From the NCBI GenBank assembly GCA_964390645.1, contig CAYMLL010000214.1, positions 1 through 13,956 on the forward strand: a stretch of 13,956 nt of DNA, written 5' to 3'. Below, in pieces: positions 5,842-12,884 of this stretch (position 1 is its first letter; the number at the start of each line of letters is the position of its first letter). Source of the stretch: CAYMLL01 sp964390645. GTDB lineage: Bacteria; Planctomycetota; UBA8108. The notes under the pieces were generated by a model that did not search any database, had not been told where the DNA came from, and saw only the letters and a list, made by a program, of their open reading frames with translations. The translations under genes were made by a program, and so were the position numbers.

Positions 5842-7185
5842 ATGGGCGAGAAGAAGGTCCTCGTCGTCGGCAGCGGGGGTCGTGAGCACGCCCTCGTCTC
5901 GGCCGTCTGCCGCTCCCGCGGAAGCCCGAGAGTCTACTGCGCGCCGGGCAACGCCGGCATCGCCGCGGAAGCGGAGTGCGTACCGATCGGCGTCGAGAAC
6001 ATCGAAGAGCTCGTCGGCTTCGCGAGGTCCGAGGAAATCGACCTGACCATCGTCGGACCGGAAGTCCCGCTGGTGCTCGGCATCGTCGACGTCTTCCAGA
6101 ACGAGGGCCTGAGGATCTTCGGACCTCCCAGCGAGGGCGCCCAGCTCGAAGGCAGCAAGATCTTCTGCAAGGAGTTCCTGGCACGCAACGACATCCCGAC
6201 GGCCCCCTTCGAGATTTTCGACGATCCCGAGGCTGCGCTACGGCACGTCGAGGAGCGAGCGACGCCGATGGTCGTCAAGGCGGACGGCCTCGCCGCCGGC
6301 AAGGGTGTCATCGTCGCGCCAGACAGGTCCACCGCACGCGACGCGGTCCGGTCCATCATGATCGACCGGAGCTTCGGCGCCGCCGGCGATCGCATCGTCG
6401 TCGAGGACTGCCTGACCGGCAGCGAAATGTCGGTGATGATCCTCACGGATGGCGTGAGCTACCTGCCCCTGGAAACCTCGCAGGACTACAAGCCGGCCTT
6501 CGACGGCAACAAGGGACCCAACACCGGCGGCATGGGCGCCTACTCGCCCTACCTCGGTCTCGGCGACCCGGTCGTCCAGCGGATCCTCCAGGACATCGCC
6601 CGGCGCACGGTCAGAGCGCTCCGCAAGGAGGGCCTGCGCTTCCACGGCGTCCTCTACGCAGGAGTGATGCTCACCGGCAAGGGCCCCCAGGTGCTCGAGT
6701 ACAACGTGCGCTTCGGTGATCCGGAAACGCAGCCGATCCTCTCGCGGCTGCGCAGCGACATAGTGGAGCTCTTCGACGCTGCCTGCGAGGAAAACGGGCT
6801 CGAACGCGTCCACATCGACTGGGATCCGCGCCCCGCGGTCTGTGTCGTGGCGGCGTCGGCGGGCTATCCGGGGTCCTACGAGAAAGGCAAGGTGATCACC
6901 GGCCTGCAGGACGCGAACGCGGTGGAGGGCGTCTCGGTCCATCACGCCGGGACGAGACTCGCAGCCGGCGGCGAGTGCGTCACCGCCGGCGGACGCGTCC
7001 TCGGAATCACCGCTCTGGGGTCGGATCGCGACGAGGCCCGCAGCCGCGCCTACGAAGCGCTCGGGAAAATCCGCTTCGACGGACTGCAACACCGCAGCGA
7101 CATCGGCGAGACGATGCACAGCGAGGCGATCGACAGCGAGACGATCGACAGCGAGGCGATCGACAGCGAGGCGACCCGCGGCTGA
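5842..7185 (+). CDS. purD: Phosphoribosylamine-glycine ligase (GAR synthetase)
   Basis: 447 aa; the family usually has 420-430. ATP-grasp enzyme joining glycine to 5-phosphoribosylamine, second step of de novo purine synthesis, cytoplasmic. Visible signatures: nucleotide-fold start VLVVGSGGREHAL (6-18), APGNAGI (34-40), VGPEVPLVLG (71-80), the ATP-grasp VVKADGLAAGKGVIVA (144-159), NKGPNTGGMGAYSP (about 222-235) and EYNVRFGDPETQ (about 286-297). The usual family end, RSDIG, is reached at residue 422; residues 424-447 are an extra tail built from 15-bp in-frame repeats encoding (A/T)-I-(D/H)-S-E. GGAG lies 9 nt before the ATG. It follows the UbiA-family gene by 48 nt and converges on the 7465-8532 gene. 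No other pur genes are adjacent. No convincing terminator follows. Confidence 0.97.
   Translation: MGEKKVLVVGSGGREHALVSAVCRSRGSPRVYCAPGNAGIAAEAECVPIGVENIEELVGFARSEEIDLTIVGPEVPLVLGIVDVFQNEGLRIFGPPSEGAQLEGSKIFCKEFLARNDIPTAPFEIFDDPEAALRHVEERATPMVVKADGLAAGKGVIVAPDRSTARDAVRSIMIDRSFGAAGDRIVVEDCLTGSEMSVMILTDGVSYLPLETSQDYKPAFDGNKGPNTGGMGAYSPYLGLGDPVVQRILQDIARRTVRALRKEGLRFHGVLYAGVMLTGKGPQVLEYNVRFGDPETQPILSRLRSDIVELFDAACEENGLERVHIDWDPRPAVCVVAASAGYPGSYEKGKVITGLQDANAVEGVSVHHAGTRLAAGGECVTAGGRVLGITALGSDRDEARSRAYEALGKIRFDGLQHRSDIGETMHSEAIDSETIDSEAIDSEATRG
7111..7170 (+). repeat. 15-bp in-frame tandem repeat at the 3' end of purD
   Basis: Four copies of RCGATSSACAGCGAG: ACGATGCACAGCGAG, GCGATCGACAGCGAG, ACGATCGACAGCGAG, GCGATCGACAGCGAG. 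Each encodes five residues, so copy number can change without a frameshift. The product is an acidic tail after the conserved end of the enzyme, and the array stops 12 nt before the stop codon. Confidence 0.95.
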
Positions 7186-7394
7186 CACAGGCCGCAACGC
7201 GCCGAACCGAGCACACACCGGAAGGTTCGCGCTCACTCCGAGGCCAGGCCTGCGAAGAAGCCTCCTGGCGGTTACACCGTGCAGACCGCGTGACCGCCTC
7301 GAGGCCACGCCGACGGGGCCGTGGGGTAGCGCGGGATCCCCCCGGTGAATCCACCAGACGCGAGTCCGTCACGCGACGCCCCGCCAAGGTCTCC

Positions 7395-7460
7395 GAGACA
7401 CCCTGGCCTCGAGACACCCTGGCCTCGAGACACCCTGGCCTCCCTCGAGACACCCTGGCC
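7395..7460. repeat. 16-bp tandem repeat in the convergent gap after purD
   Basis: Three perfect copies of GAGACACCCTGGCCTC (7395-7442), then a CCTC insertion and a fourth copy lacking its last two bases (7447-7460). It lies in the 279-bp gap between purD and the oppositely oriented 7465-8532 gene and ends 4 nt from that gene's stop codon. The rest of this gap (7186-7394) shows no gene; a weak 6-bp stem GCCAGG/CCTGGC near 7242-7268 has no U-run. Confidence 0.93.
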
Positions 7461-7464
7461 CAGT

Positions 7465-8532
7465 TCAGCTTCCAGCCTTGCCCGCGGGCTTCTTCCCTCC
7501 CGCCTCCGCCGTGCCGTCGCCGCCCTTGGCAGGCGCGTCATCCCCGGCCGGTGTCTCCTCCTCGGGGCAAACGAGACGGTAGATGGTGTCCATGGTGCGG
7601 TTCAGCGTTTCCTTGGTCACCCGCTTGTACGCGTAGTTACGCGTGAAATACTGCAGGTACACGTCCTTCTTCTGCTTCGGGTTCGGCACCGGGTTCTCGT
7701 GCCGCAGGCCGAGCTCCTTCTCGACGTCCTTCTGCAACAGGTAGGCACGCTTCGACACCATGTTTCCCAGCCGCAGCAGGTTCGCATGAGCCGTCTGGCT
7801 CTTCGAACGAATCGCCGGGTATTTCTCGAAGAACTCGACGCTGATGCCCCACTGCGTCCGGCCCTGCTTGCGCCGCCAATCGCGAACGAAGCGAGCGTAT
7901 AGCGTCTTGTCGGCGCGGCCGCCCTTGTGGAACTTCTCCCCGGCCCGGAGCTTCGTCATGTTCTCGTTGAACTCGGCCCAGTTGTCCAGGAGCTCGCTGA
8001 TGCGTGTGTCGTAGAGACTGCACATCTGCTCGGCCTGCTCGGCGAGCTCGGCTTCGGTACCGATCGAGATCTCCTTGCCTGGATCGTACAGCGTGTACTG
8101 GAAGGGACTCGCCTGCGGTGGAAACGCCTTCGTCTTCTTCTCGAAGGCCGTGGCGACAGCGGCCACCTGCTCCCGCAAGTCCATCTCCACCCGCATCCGG
8201 TACGAGTCGTCAGGACCGACGCGTTTCGATAGTTGCCAGTCGTAGGTCACGCCGAGACGCTTGCGCCCCTGAACCTCGTACGCCCCCTTGAGCCCGTCGA
8301 TCGGTAGCCCCTGGTAAACCAGGTAAAGCGTGATCTTGGCACCGCTGGGGAGGTCTTTGGAGAGGTTGAGCTTGAGCTTCAAGGTCTGCTTTCCGACACC
8401 GGCAGCAGGCACGTACCTGGACTCGACGAGGTCGAGAAAACGCTCGTAATCCACGTCGCGGTTCTGCGCGTGGAGCGCGCCGCCGAGAAAGGCCAACGGA
8501 GCGACCAGCAAAGTGACTCGGGAGATCGTCAT
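7465..8532 (-). CDS. Secreted protein of unknown function, partner of the GspK-like gene
   Basis: 355 aa. MTISRVTLLVAPLAFLGGALHAQ looks like a Sec signal peptide with cleavage after AHA-type ALHA (about residue 22). Residues 45-125 are rich in alternating hydrophobic residues (TLKLKLNLS, KITLYLVYQ, YRMRVEMDL), compatible with a beta-sandwich; residues 140-320 are charged and mostly helical in character; residues 325-355 are a Gly/Ala/Lys low-complexity tail. I do not recognise a family. A strong AGGAGG lies 10 nt before the ATG, inside the end of the upstream gene, and the ATG overlaps that gene's TGA (TGATG), which implies translational coupling. The pairing suggests it works with the pseudopilin in the envelope. 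Only one cysteine or two appear, so disulfide stabilisation is not obvious. Codon use matches the neighbours. Confidence 0.85.
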   Translation of the reverse strand: MTISRVTLLVAPLAFLGGALHAQNRDVDYERFLDLVESRYVPAAGVGKQTLKLKLNLSKDLPSGAKITLYLVYQGLPIDGLKGAYEVQGRKRLGVTYDWQLSKRVGPDDSYRMRVEMDLREQVAAVATAFEKKTKAFPPQASPFQYTLYDPGKEISIGTEAELAEQAEQMCSLYDTRISELLDNWAEFNENMTKLRAGEKFHKGGRADKTLYARFVRDWRRKQGRTQWGISVEFFEKYPAIRSKSQTAHANLLRLGNMVSKRAYLLQKDVEKELGLRHENPVPNPKQKKDVYLQYFTRNYAYKRVTKETLNRTMDTIYRLVCPEEETPAGDDAPAKGGDGTAEAGGKKPAGKAGS

Positions 8533-11500
8533 CAGTCTGCATCCTCCTGCAGCAGGATTCGAGGACTGGGAAGATAGTACGAAAGGGTGACGTCGTCAAT
8601 TACGGGTGTCTGGACGACGCCTCCGGCCGCGTTGCCGGTCAGCGACCGAGATCCTCGCATGGTGAACTTGTAGACGAGCTCGGCGCTCTTGCCCCGCATG
8701 CCGGTCTGCTGCCGATAGACCTTGCGACCGGCCACCTGGTTCTTGACCTGCGAACGCCGCCAGGGCTCATCGAACTCCGGGGGCAAGGAATCCGGCGTCG
8801 CGTACCACAGCTGACAGCGAATCGGATCGTTGACAAGACGCTGCGCGACGCTGTTCGGAAGCGAGTCCGTGAACGTCGTCGGATAATAGGACGTCCAGTC
8901 GAACGCCCGCAAGGTCGCGGCGCCGACCTCTGCCGGCAGCGGAATCTCGAAAAGGTTCGCGTACTCACCCGGGCGGTGACTGAAGTACCCCGCGCCGGAG
9001 CTCGTGGTCCCGAAATGCCGCTTCACCTGCGGGAAGGAGCCCTCGTAGACGATGAGCTCGTCGATCGTCGCGTTGCCGATGATGCGCTTCACGGTCGGCG
9101 TCGAGATCCGCACGCCGCTACCGCCCGCGGTTTTCTCGGTCGTGGTGAACCACTTGAAGACGCCTGCGTCCGAGACACCCTGCGGACGAACGAAGCCATT
9201 GATCATCAGGCTGTCGATCGGCTGACGGTGGTTCAAGCGCACCCACGAGTTCGCGGTCCCGTCGACAACCTGCTGCGCACGGCGCGGCTGCCCGCCCTGC
9301 TGCACCGGAACGAAGTCGATGAAGAGACGGATCGGAAACGCCTGGTTCATGTCGTTCCAGTCGAGCGCGATGTGGTGCCACTCGTGCGCCTTGAAGTGAC
9401 GGATGTCGACGGCGATATCCGCGCGCGAGACGAGCTTCTGCTGATCCAGGTTCTCGAGGATCGGATTGTCTCCCGAGGCCTGTGACTCCGCCTCCGAGAC
9501 GCCGGGGTCGGGAAGCAGCAGGATGCCCTGTTCAGTGCCGCCACCTCCTGCGCCGCCGGCACCACCCGACTCGGGAAAGGCCTGGTGATAGTACATGCGG
9601 ACGATGCGCAGCTGACCCGAGGTATTCTTGAAGATAAAGAACTGCGTTCCCTCCGAGCCGGTGTAGTCCGAGGCAGCGAGGCTGACGTCCTTGATGACCT
9701 GGGTGCAGCCGACGAGCCCGCTGAAGACCGGATCGTCGCCTTCAAACTCGAACTTGCACCAGAACGCCAGGCCGCCGTTGTAGTACGGAACGTTACCGAG
9801 GACGTTCGTGCCACGCGTACCGAGCCCTGAAGCGCCCACGCGCGTGTTGCCGCCGCCTCCGCCGAGGTCTCCGATGCGCTGGCGCGCCGGCAACGCGAGC
9901 ATGCGGTTACCGAGGTGCTGCATGCGGAACATGCTGGTGTGAAAGCCGTCGGGAAAGAGATCGGTCCCGAGAACCTCACGACCGATGATCGGATCAGCGT
10001 ACTGGCTCGCCGTGTTGCGGAAGACGCCCTGCGTCTGCATGTGCTTGAGGCGGTAGAACTGGCGATACGTCCGCTGCTGACGTACGTGGTTGAAATCGAA
10101 GACCCCCTTCAGCGCGTCGGACACCTCGTCGCCGAAAAGGCTGATGCCGCCGCCCTGCAGCGCGCGGCGCAGACGGCTGATGTTCTGTGGATCACGCTCG
10201 GAGAAGGAGTGCTCCGCGATGATCGCCGGATCCCGGCCGAAAAGCTGCCGGCGACTCGAGTACGCGACCTGCTGGCGCTGCGCGTCAATCAACCCGGCGA
10301 GCTCGATTCGACCGTCGCGGAGCGAGCCCTGCGAGTACAGATCGGTGAGCGCGTTCATCGGCTCAGGCCACGTCTGAACGAACTTGCGGTCGTTCTTGCT
10401 CGCACGCGCGCCGACATTGAACGTCTTCTCGAAGTGTAGCTGGTTGGTGTGTCGCAGGACGTCGAAGACCTTGACGACGGTGCGGACCTTGCGGCGGAAC
10501 GGGAAGTAGCCCGGCGGCGCGTCCAGCCCGCGGCCGGCGGAACCTCTCCGTCCGCCACGGGAGCCCCCTTCGACAAGGGTCTGTGTCATCCTGGGGCTGA
10601 GCCGTGTCAGATCGAGCATCTCGCTGAGAGTCGTGATCTCGAAGGTGCCCATGGCGTCGAAGCAAAACTCGGTCGTGTGCCCCTTCTTGAGGACCGGGAT
10701 CGTCCCGGCGGCCGGATCGGCCCAGACGAGGTCCGACTTGTCGACGGGAATGTAGGCCGGAAGATTCGGGTTGTAACGGTTGATGCGCGAGTTCGGGTTG
10801 AAGTTCGCCTTGATGACTGCCTTGACGGCCTCGAAGTACCAGGCGTTGGTCTCGTGGACCGGCAAGGCAAGCTTGCGCAGCGTCTGACGCTCGCCGCCCT
10901 GCGCCGTACCCTTCTGCCACATGCGGGCGAGCTCACCGCCGCCACCGATGATCTGGCCGCGCATCACCTTGCCCTGGCTCGGCCAGTCCGGGTCGATCGT
11001 CTGGACGGTGCTGGCAGCCGGAAAGAAGCTCGCATCGAGAAGATCGATGAAGTCCTCGAAGCCCGGTCGTCCGTCCTCGTTCGTACGCCAGGTGCGGTAG
11101 AACTTGGCGCCATTCTTGCGATTCGCGAGCACCTGCTGAACGAGCTTGACGGCGTGTGAGTACTCGAGCCTCGGCGTGTAGACGAAGACCGGCCGCGGAG
11201 CGACCTCGCGCAACTCCTCGTTGGCAAAGATGCGCTCCCCGAGAATCTGCGCGGACTGATCGACCGGCACGACGCTGCCGCCACCGACACCGAGACGCGA
11301 GTACGGAAAAGCTCGCCGTCCGGCGAGCCCCATGAAGCACGCGATCAGCACTTCTGGAGGCGCGGTGTTGATGTTGATCGGATGGCGCGGCTCGGACGAC
11401 AGGCGCGGTGAGCCGACGGCCTCGGGGTGTCGAGTGGCACCGGCGCCACCGATGCCGACGGCGCCACCCGCACCGGCGCCACCCGCCGTCGAGGATCCTC

Positions 11501-12248
11501 CCAGAGCGAGGTCACGGACCTCGTTCTCGCCGTCATCGGCGCGGTAGGTGTAAGGATCTTCCCACGAATGGCAGGTGACGAAGTCCTTGACGATCTCGTA
11601 GTTCTCGTCCCCGATCAGCTGGCGCAGCTGGTTCTTCGACTGGAATCGCTGCCCCTCGAGCCGCTGGCGAAAGAGCATGATGTGCTCACCCCGAACCCGC
11701 TGACCACCGCGACCCCGCTCGGTGTAGAAGGGGTTGGTGATCTTCTTGCCGTCGCGCTTCAGGCGCTCGCTGCTGTCGATCGCCTGCCCGAGGTTGTCGA
11801 GCATGCGCGCAAGCGTGTCCTGCCGACCGTTGAGGTTGATCTGCGCGTTCGTATCGATGACCTTCGTCTTGAACCGGTAGAGGTAGCCGGCCACCTCCAT
11901 GTAGTTCTCCCAGCGTCCGACGCGCCGATCGTCGAGCCCCACGCGACCGTGGCCGAGGTCATCCTCGCCACGGATCAGGAAGAGCCAGTCCGTGTTCTTG
12001 TAGAAGGTCCACGAATAGTGGTTGCGGGCCTCGTAGAGCTTCGCGATGACACGATCGAGTGCCGACGTCGTCACCAGATCCATGCGCTGCGCATCGATGT
12101 AGTTGTTCGACGCCTTGCGCTCGAGCCGCATCAGCTGGGCAAAGGTCGCCCCGAGCACGGCAAGGAGGGTCAGCACGCCGAGCGCGATAATCAACATGGC
12201 GCCCTGCCGACGGCCGGCTCCGAAAGATCGAGCGGGTCGAGAGTTCAT
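8532..12248 (-). CDS. Giant GspK-like pseudopilin with LamG-like domain
   Basis: 1238 aa from the ATG at 12248; ordinary GspK has about 330. A basic 16-residue leader ending RRQG precedes a hydrophobic helix AMLIIALGVLTLLAVLGATF (17-36), the class III layout cut by prepilin peptidase. Position +5 of the mature form is Ile, not Glu, as in the tip pseudopilin GspK. INLNGRQ (137-143), a helical region with KNQLRQLIGDENYEIVKDFV (205-224) and ININTAPPEVL (291-301) match the GspK layout. Gly-rich linkers occur at 250-271 and later. Residues about 820-1070 resemble a LamG/concanavalin-like fold (GGLAFWCKFEFEG, EWHHIALDWNDMN, IRLFIDFVPVQ). The start is chosen because TGAGG lies 8 nt upstream and gives the leader; the frame stays open to 12536 without family features. 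The gene overlaps the next one by one base. No other type II secretion genes are in the window. Specific role unknown. Confidence 0.85.
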   Translation of the reverse strand: MNSRPARSFGAGRRQGAMLIIALGVLTLLAVLGATFAQLMRLERKASNNYIDAQRMDLVTTSALDRVIAKLYEARNHYSWTFYKNTDWLFLIRGEDDLGHGRVGLDDRRVGRWENYMEVAGYLYRFKTKVIDTNAQINLNGRQDTLARMLDNLGQAIDSSERLKRDGKKITNPFYTERGRGGQRVRGEHIMLFRQRLEGQRFQSKNQLRQLIGDENYEIVKDFVTCHSWEDPYTYRADDGENEVRDLALGGSSTAGGAGAGGAVGIGGAGATRHPEAVGSPRLSSEPRHPININTAPPEVLIACFMGLAGRRAFPYSRLGVGGGSVVPVDQSAQILGERIFANEELREVAPRPVFVYTPRLEYSHAVKLVQQVLANRKNGAKFYRTWRTNEDGRPGFEDFIDLLDASFFPAASTVQTIDPDWPSQGKVMRGQIIGGGGELARMWQKGTAQGGERQTLRKLALPVHETNAWYFEAVKAVIKANFNPNSRINRYNPNLPAYIPVDKSDLVWADPAAGTIPVLKKGHTTEFCFDAMGTFEITTLSEMLDLTRLSPRMTQTLVEGGSRGGRRGSAGRGLDAPPGYFPFRRKVRTVVKVFDVLRHTNQLHFEKTFNVGARASKNDRKFVQTWPEPMNALTDLYSQGSLRDGRIELAGLIDAQRQQVAYSSRRQLFGRDPAIIAEHSFSERDPQNISRLRRALQGGGISLFGDEVSDALKGVFDFNHVRQQRTYRQFYRLKHMQTQGVFRNTASQYADPIIGREVLGTDLFPDGFHTSMFRMQHLGNRMLALPARQRIGDLGGGGGNTRVGASGLGTRGTNVLGNVPYYNGGLAFWCKFEFEGDDPVFSGLVGCTQVIKDVSLAASDYTGSEGTQFFIFKNTSGQLRIVRMYYHQAFPESGGAGGAGGGGTEQGILLLPDPGVSEAESQASGDNPILENLDQQKLVSRADIAVDIRHFKAHEWHHIALDWNDMNQAFPIRLFIDFVPVQQGGQPRRAQQVVDGTANSWVRLNHRQPIDSLMINGFVRPQGVSDAGVFKWFTTTEKTAGGSGVRISTPTVKRIIGNATIDELIVYEGSFPQVKRHFGTTSSGAGYFSHRPGEYANLFEIPLPAEVGAATLRAFDWTSYYPTTFTDSLPNSVAQRLVNDPIRCQLWYATPDSLPPEFDEPWRRSQVKNQVAGRKVYRQQTGMRGKSAELVYKFTMRGSRSLTGNAAGGVVQTPVIDDVTLSYYLPSPRILLQEDAD

Positions 12249-12256
12249 CGCGAAAG

Positions 12257-12261
12257 CCTCA
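12257..12261 (-). promoter_or_regulatory. Ribosome binding site deciding the GspK-like start
   Basis: TGAGG on the reverse strand, 8 nt before the ATG at 12248. It supports the start that yields the prepilin-type leader rather than the 96-codon-longer open frame. Confidence 0.65.
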
Positions 12262-12499
12262 TTCGGTGTACGTCGCCGTGCCGCGAACGGTCGATCGCGG
12301 AGATTCCCGCAACGGGCCCGGACGTCCCTCGACGGAGCACTCTGCGGCCACATCTCGTCGGACCCGAGCCCCCGACTCTCGCGCACTCCACAACCCATGA
12401 AGGCACGCGCCCCGCACAGGAGTTCCGTGTGCAGGCCTTGTCCGAACCGGTCGAGATGAGACGCCTCGCCCGGACCACCCGACCGGCTTCGAGGCGCCG

Positions 12500-12509
12500 G
12501 TCTGCAGAC
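12500..12509. promoter_or_regulatory. Candidate operator: GTCTGCAGAC palindrome
   Basis: Perfect 10-bp palindrome, the same core as at 4136-4145. Here it is flanked by GCGCC on the left and GGCGC on the right, so the inverted repeat extends to about 10 bp per arm with a single bulged G. It is about 250 bp upstream of the GspK-like start. Confidence 0.3.
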
Positions 12510-12884
12510 GGCGCGATCGATACTGTGTGGCAGCACCGGGTTAGCATCAGCGGAATCACATCACCGGAAACGGGCGAGGGAGAACCCGGTCAAGAGGGCC
12601 GCGAACACGCCGAGGAGCCGGTTTCAACCGACCGCCAAGCCCGTGCTACCTGAAAGACCGCCCCTGCCGAGGAGGCGTTGCAGAAAGCCGGAGAAATGGT
12701 GCCCGTCGTCACCTTCCGCAGCACAACGACAGCCCCGTGAGTGTAACACAAAGCACGACCAGGAAAAACGTTCTGGAATCCGTAGAGGGGCCTGCCGCGG
12801 GCATCGCGAAAGATCCGCGGCCACCGATTCCACAAACGAGCCGCCACGCCCAGCGGGAAAAACACCACAAGCTCTTCGGAAGCG

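Larger units (their letters stand above)
12249..12884. other. 636-bp region between recA and the GspK-like gene, no convincing gene
   Basis: No open frame here resembles a known family, and the longer ones are in GC-rich shadow frames. Two weak coding candidates on the reverse strand are recorded as findings: a frame from 12868 to 12590 (GTG, 16 nt after the recA stop) and a 31-codon frame 12804-12709 with one hydrophobic stretch. Other visible structure: the palindrome GTCTGCAGAC at 12500-12509 and a short inverted repeat CGGTTTCAACCG near 12619-12630. The part nearest recA is less GC-rich than the genes. A promoter for the GspK-like operon should lie here; a reverse-strand TGTTACACT near 12740 is a weak extended -10 candidate. 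No hairpin with a U-run follows recA. Confidence 0.5.

Noticed and set aside
7242..7268. purD terminator
   Set aside because: The GCCAGG/CCTGGC stem is short, has a long loop and is not followed by a U-run.
12249..12536. Upstream extension of the GspK-like frame to 12536
   Set aside because: The prepilin-type leader must be at the N-terminus, and ATG 12248 has TGAGG 8 nt before it.
11427..12653. 408-codon forward frame antisense to the GspK-like gene
   Set aside because: It has no recognisable motif and mirrors the GspK-like codons; such long antisense frames are expected in GC-rich DNA. The same applies to forward frames at 554-1315, 1997-2887 and 3098-4201, and reverse frames at 6238-7308 and 4957-5511.
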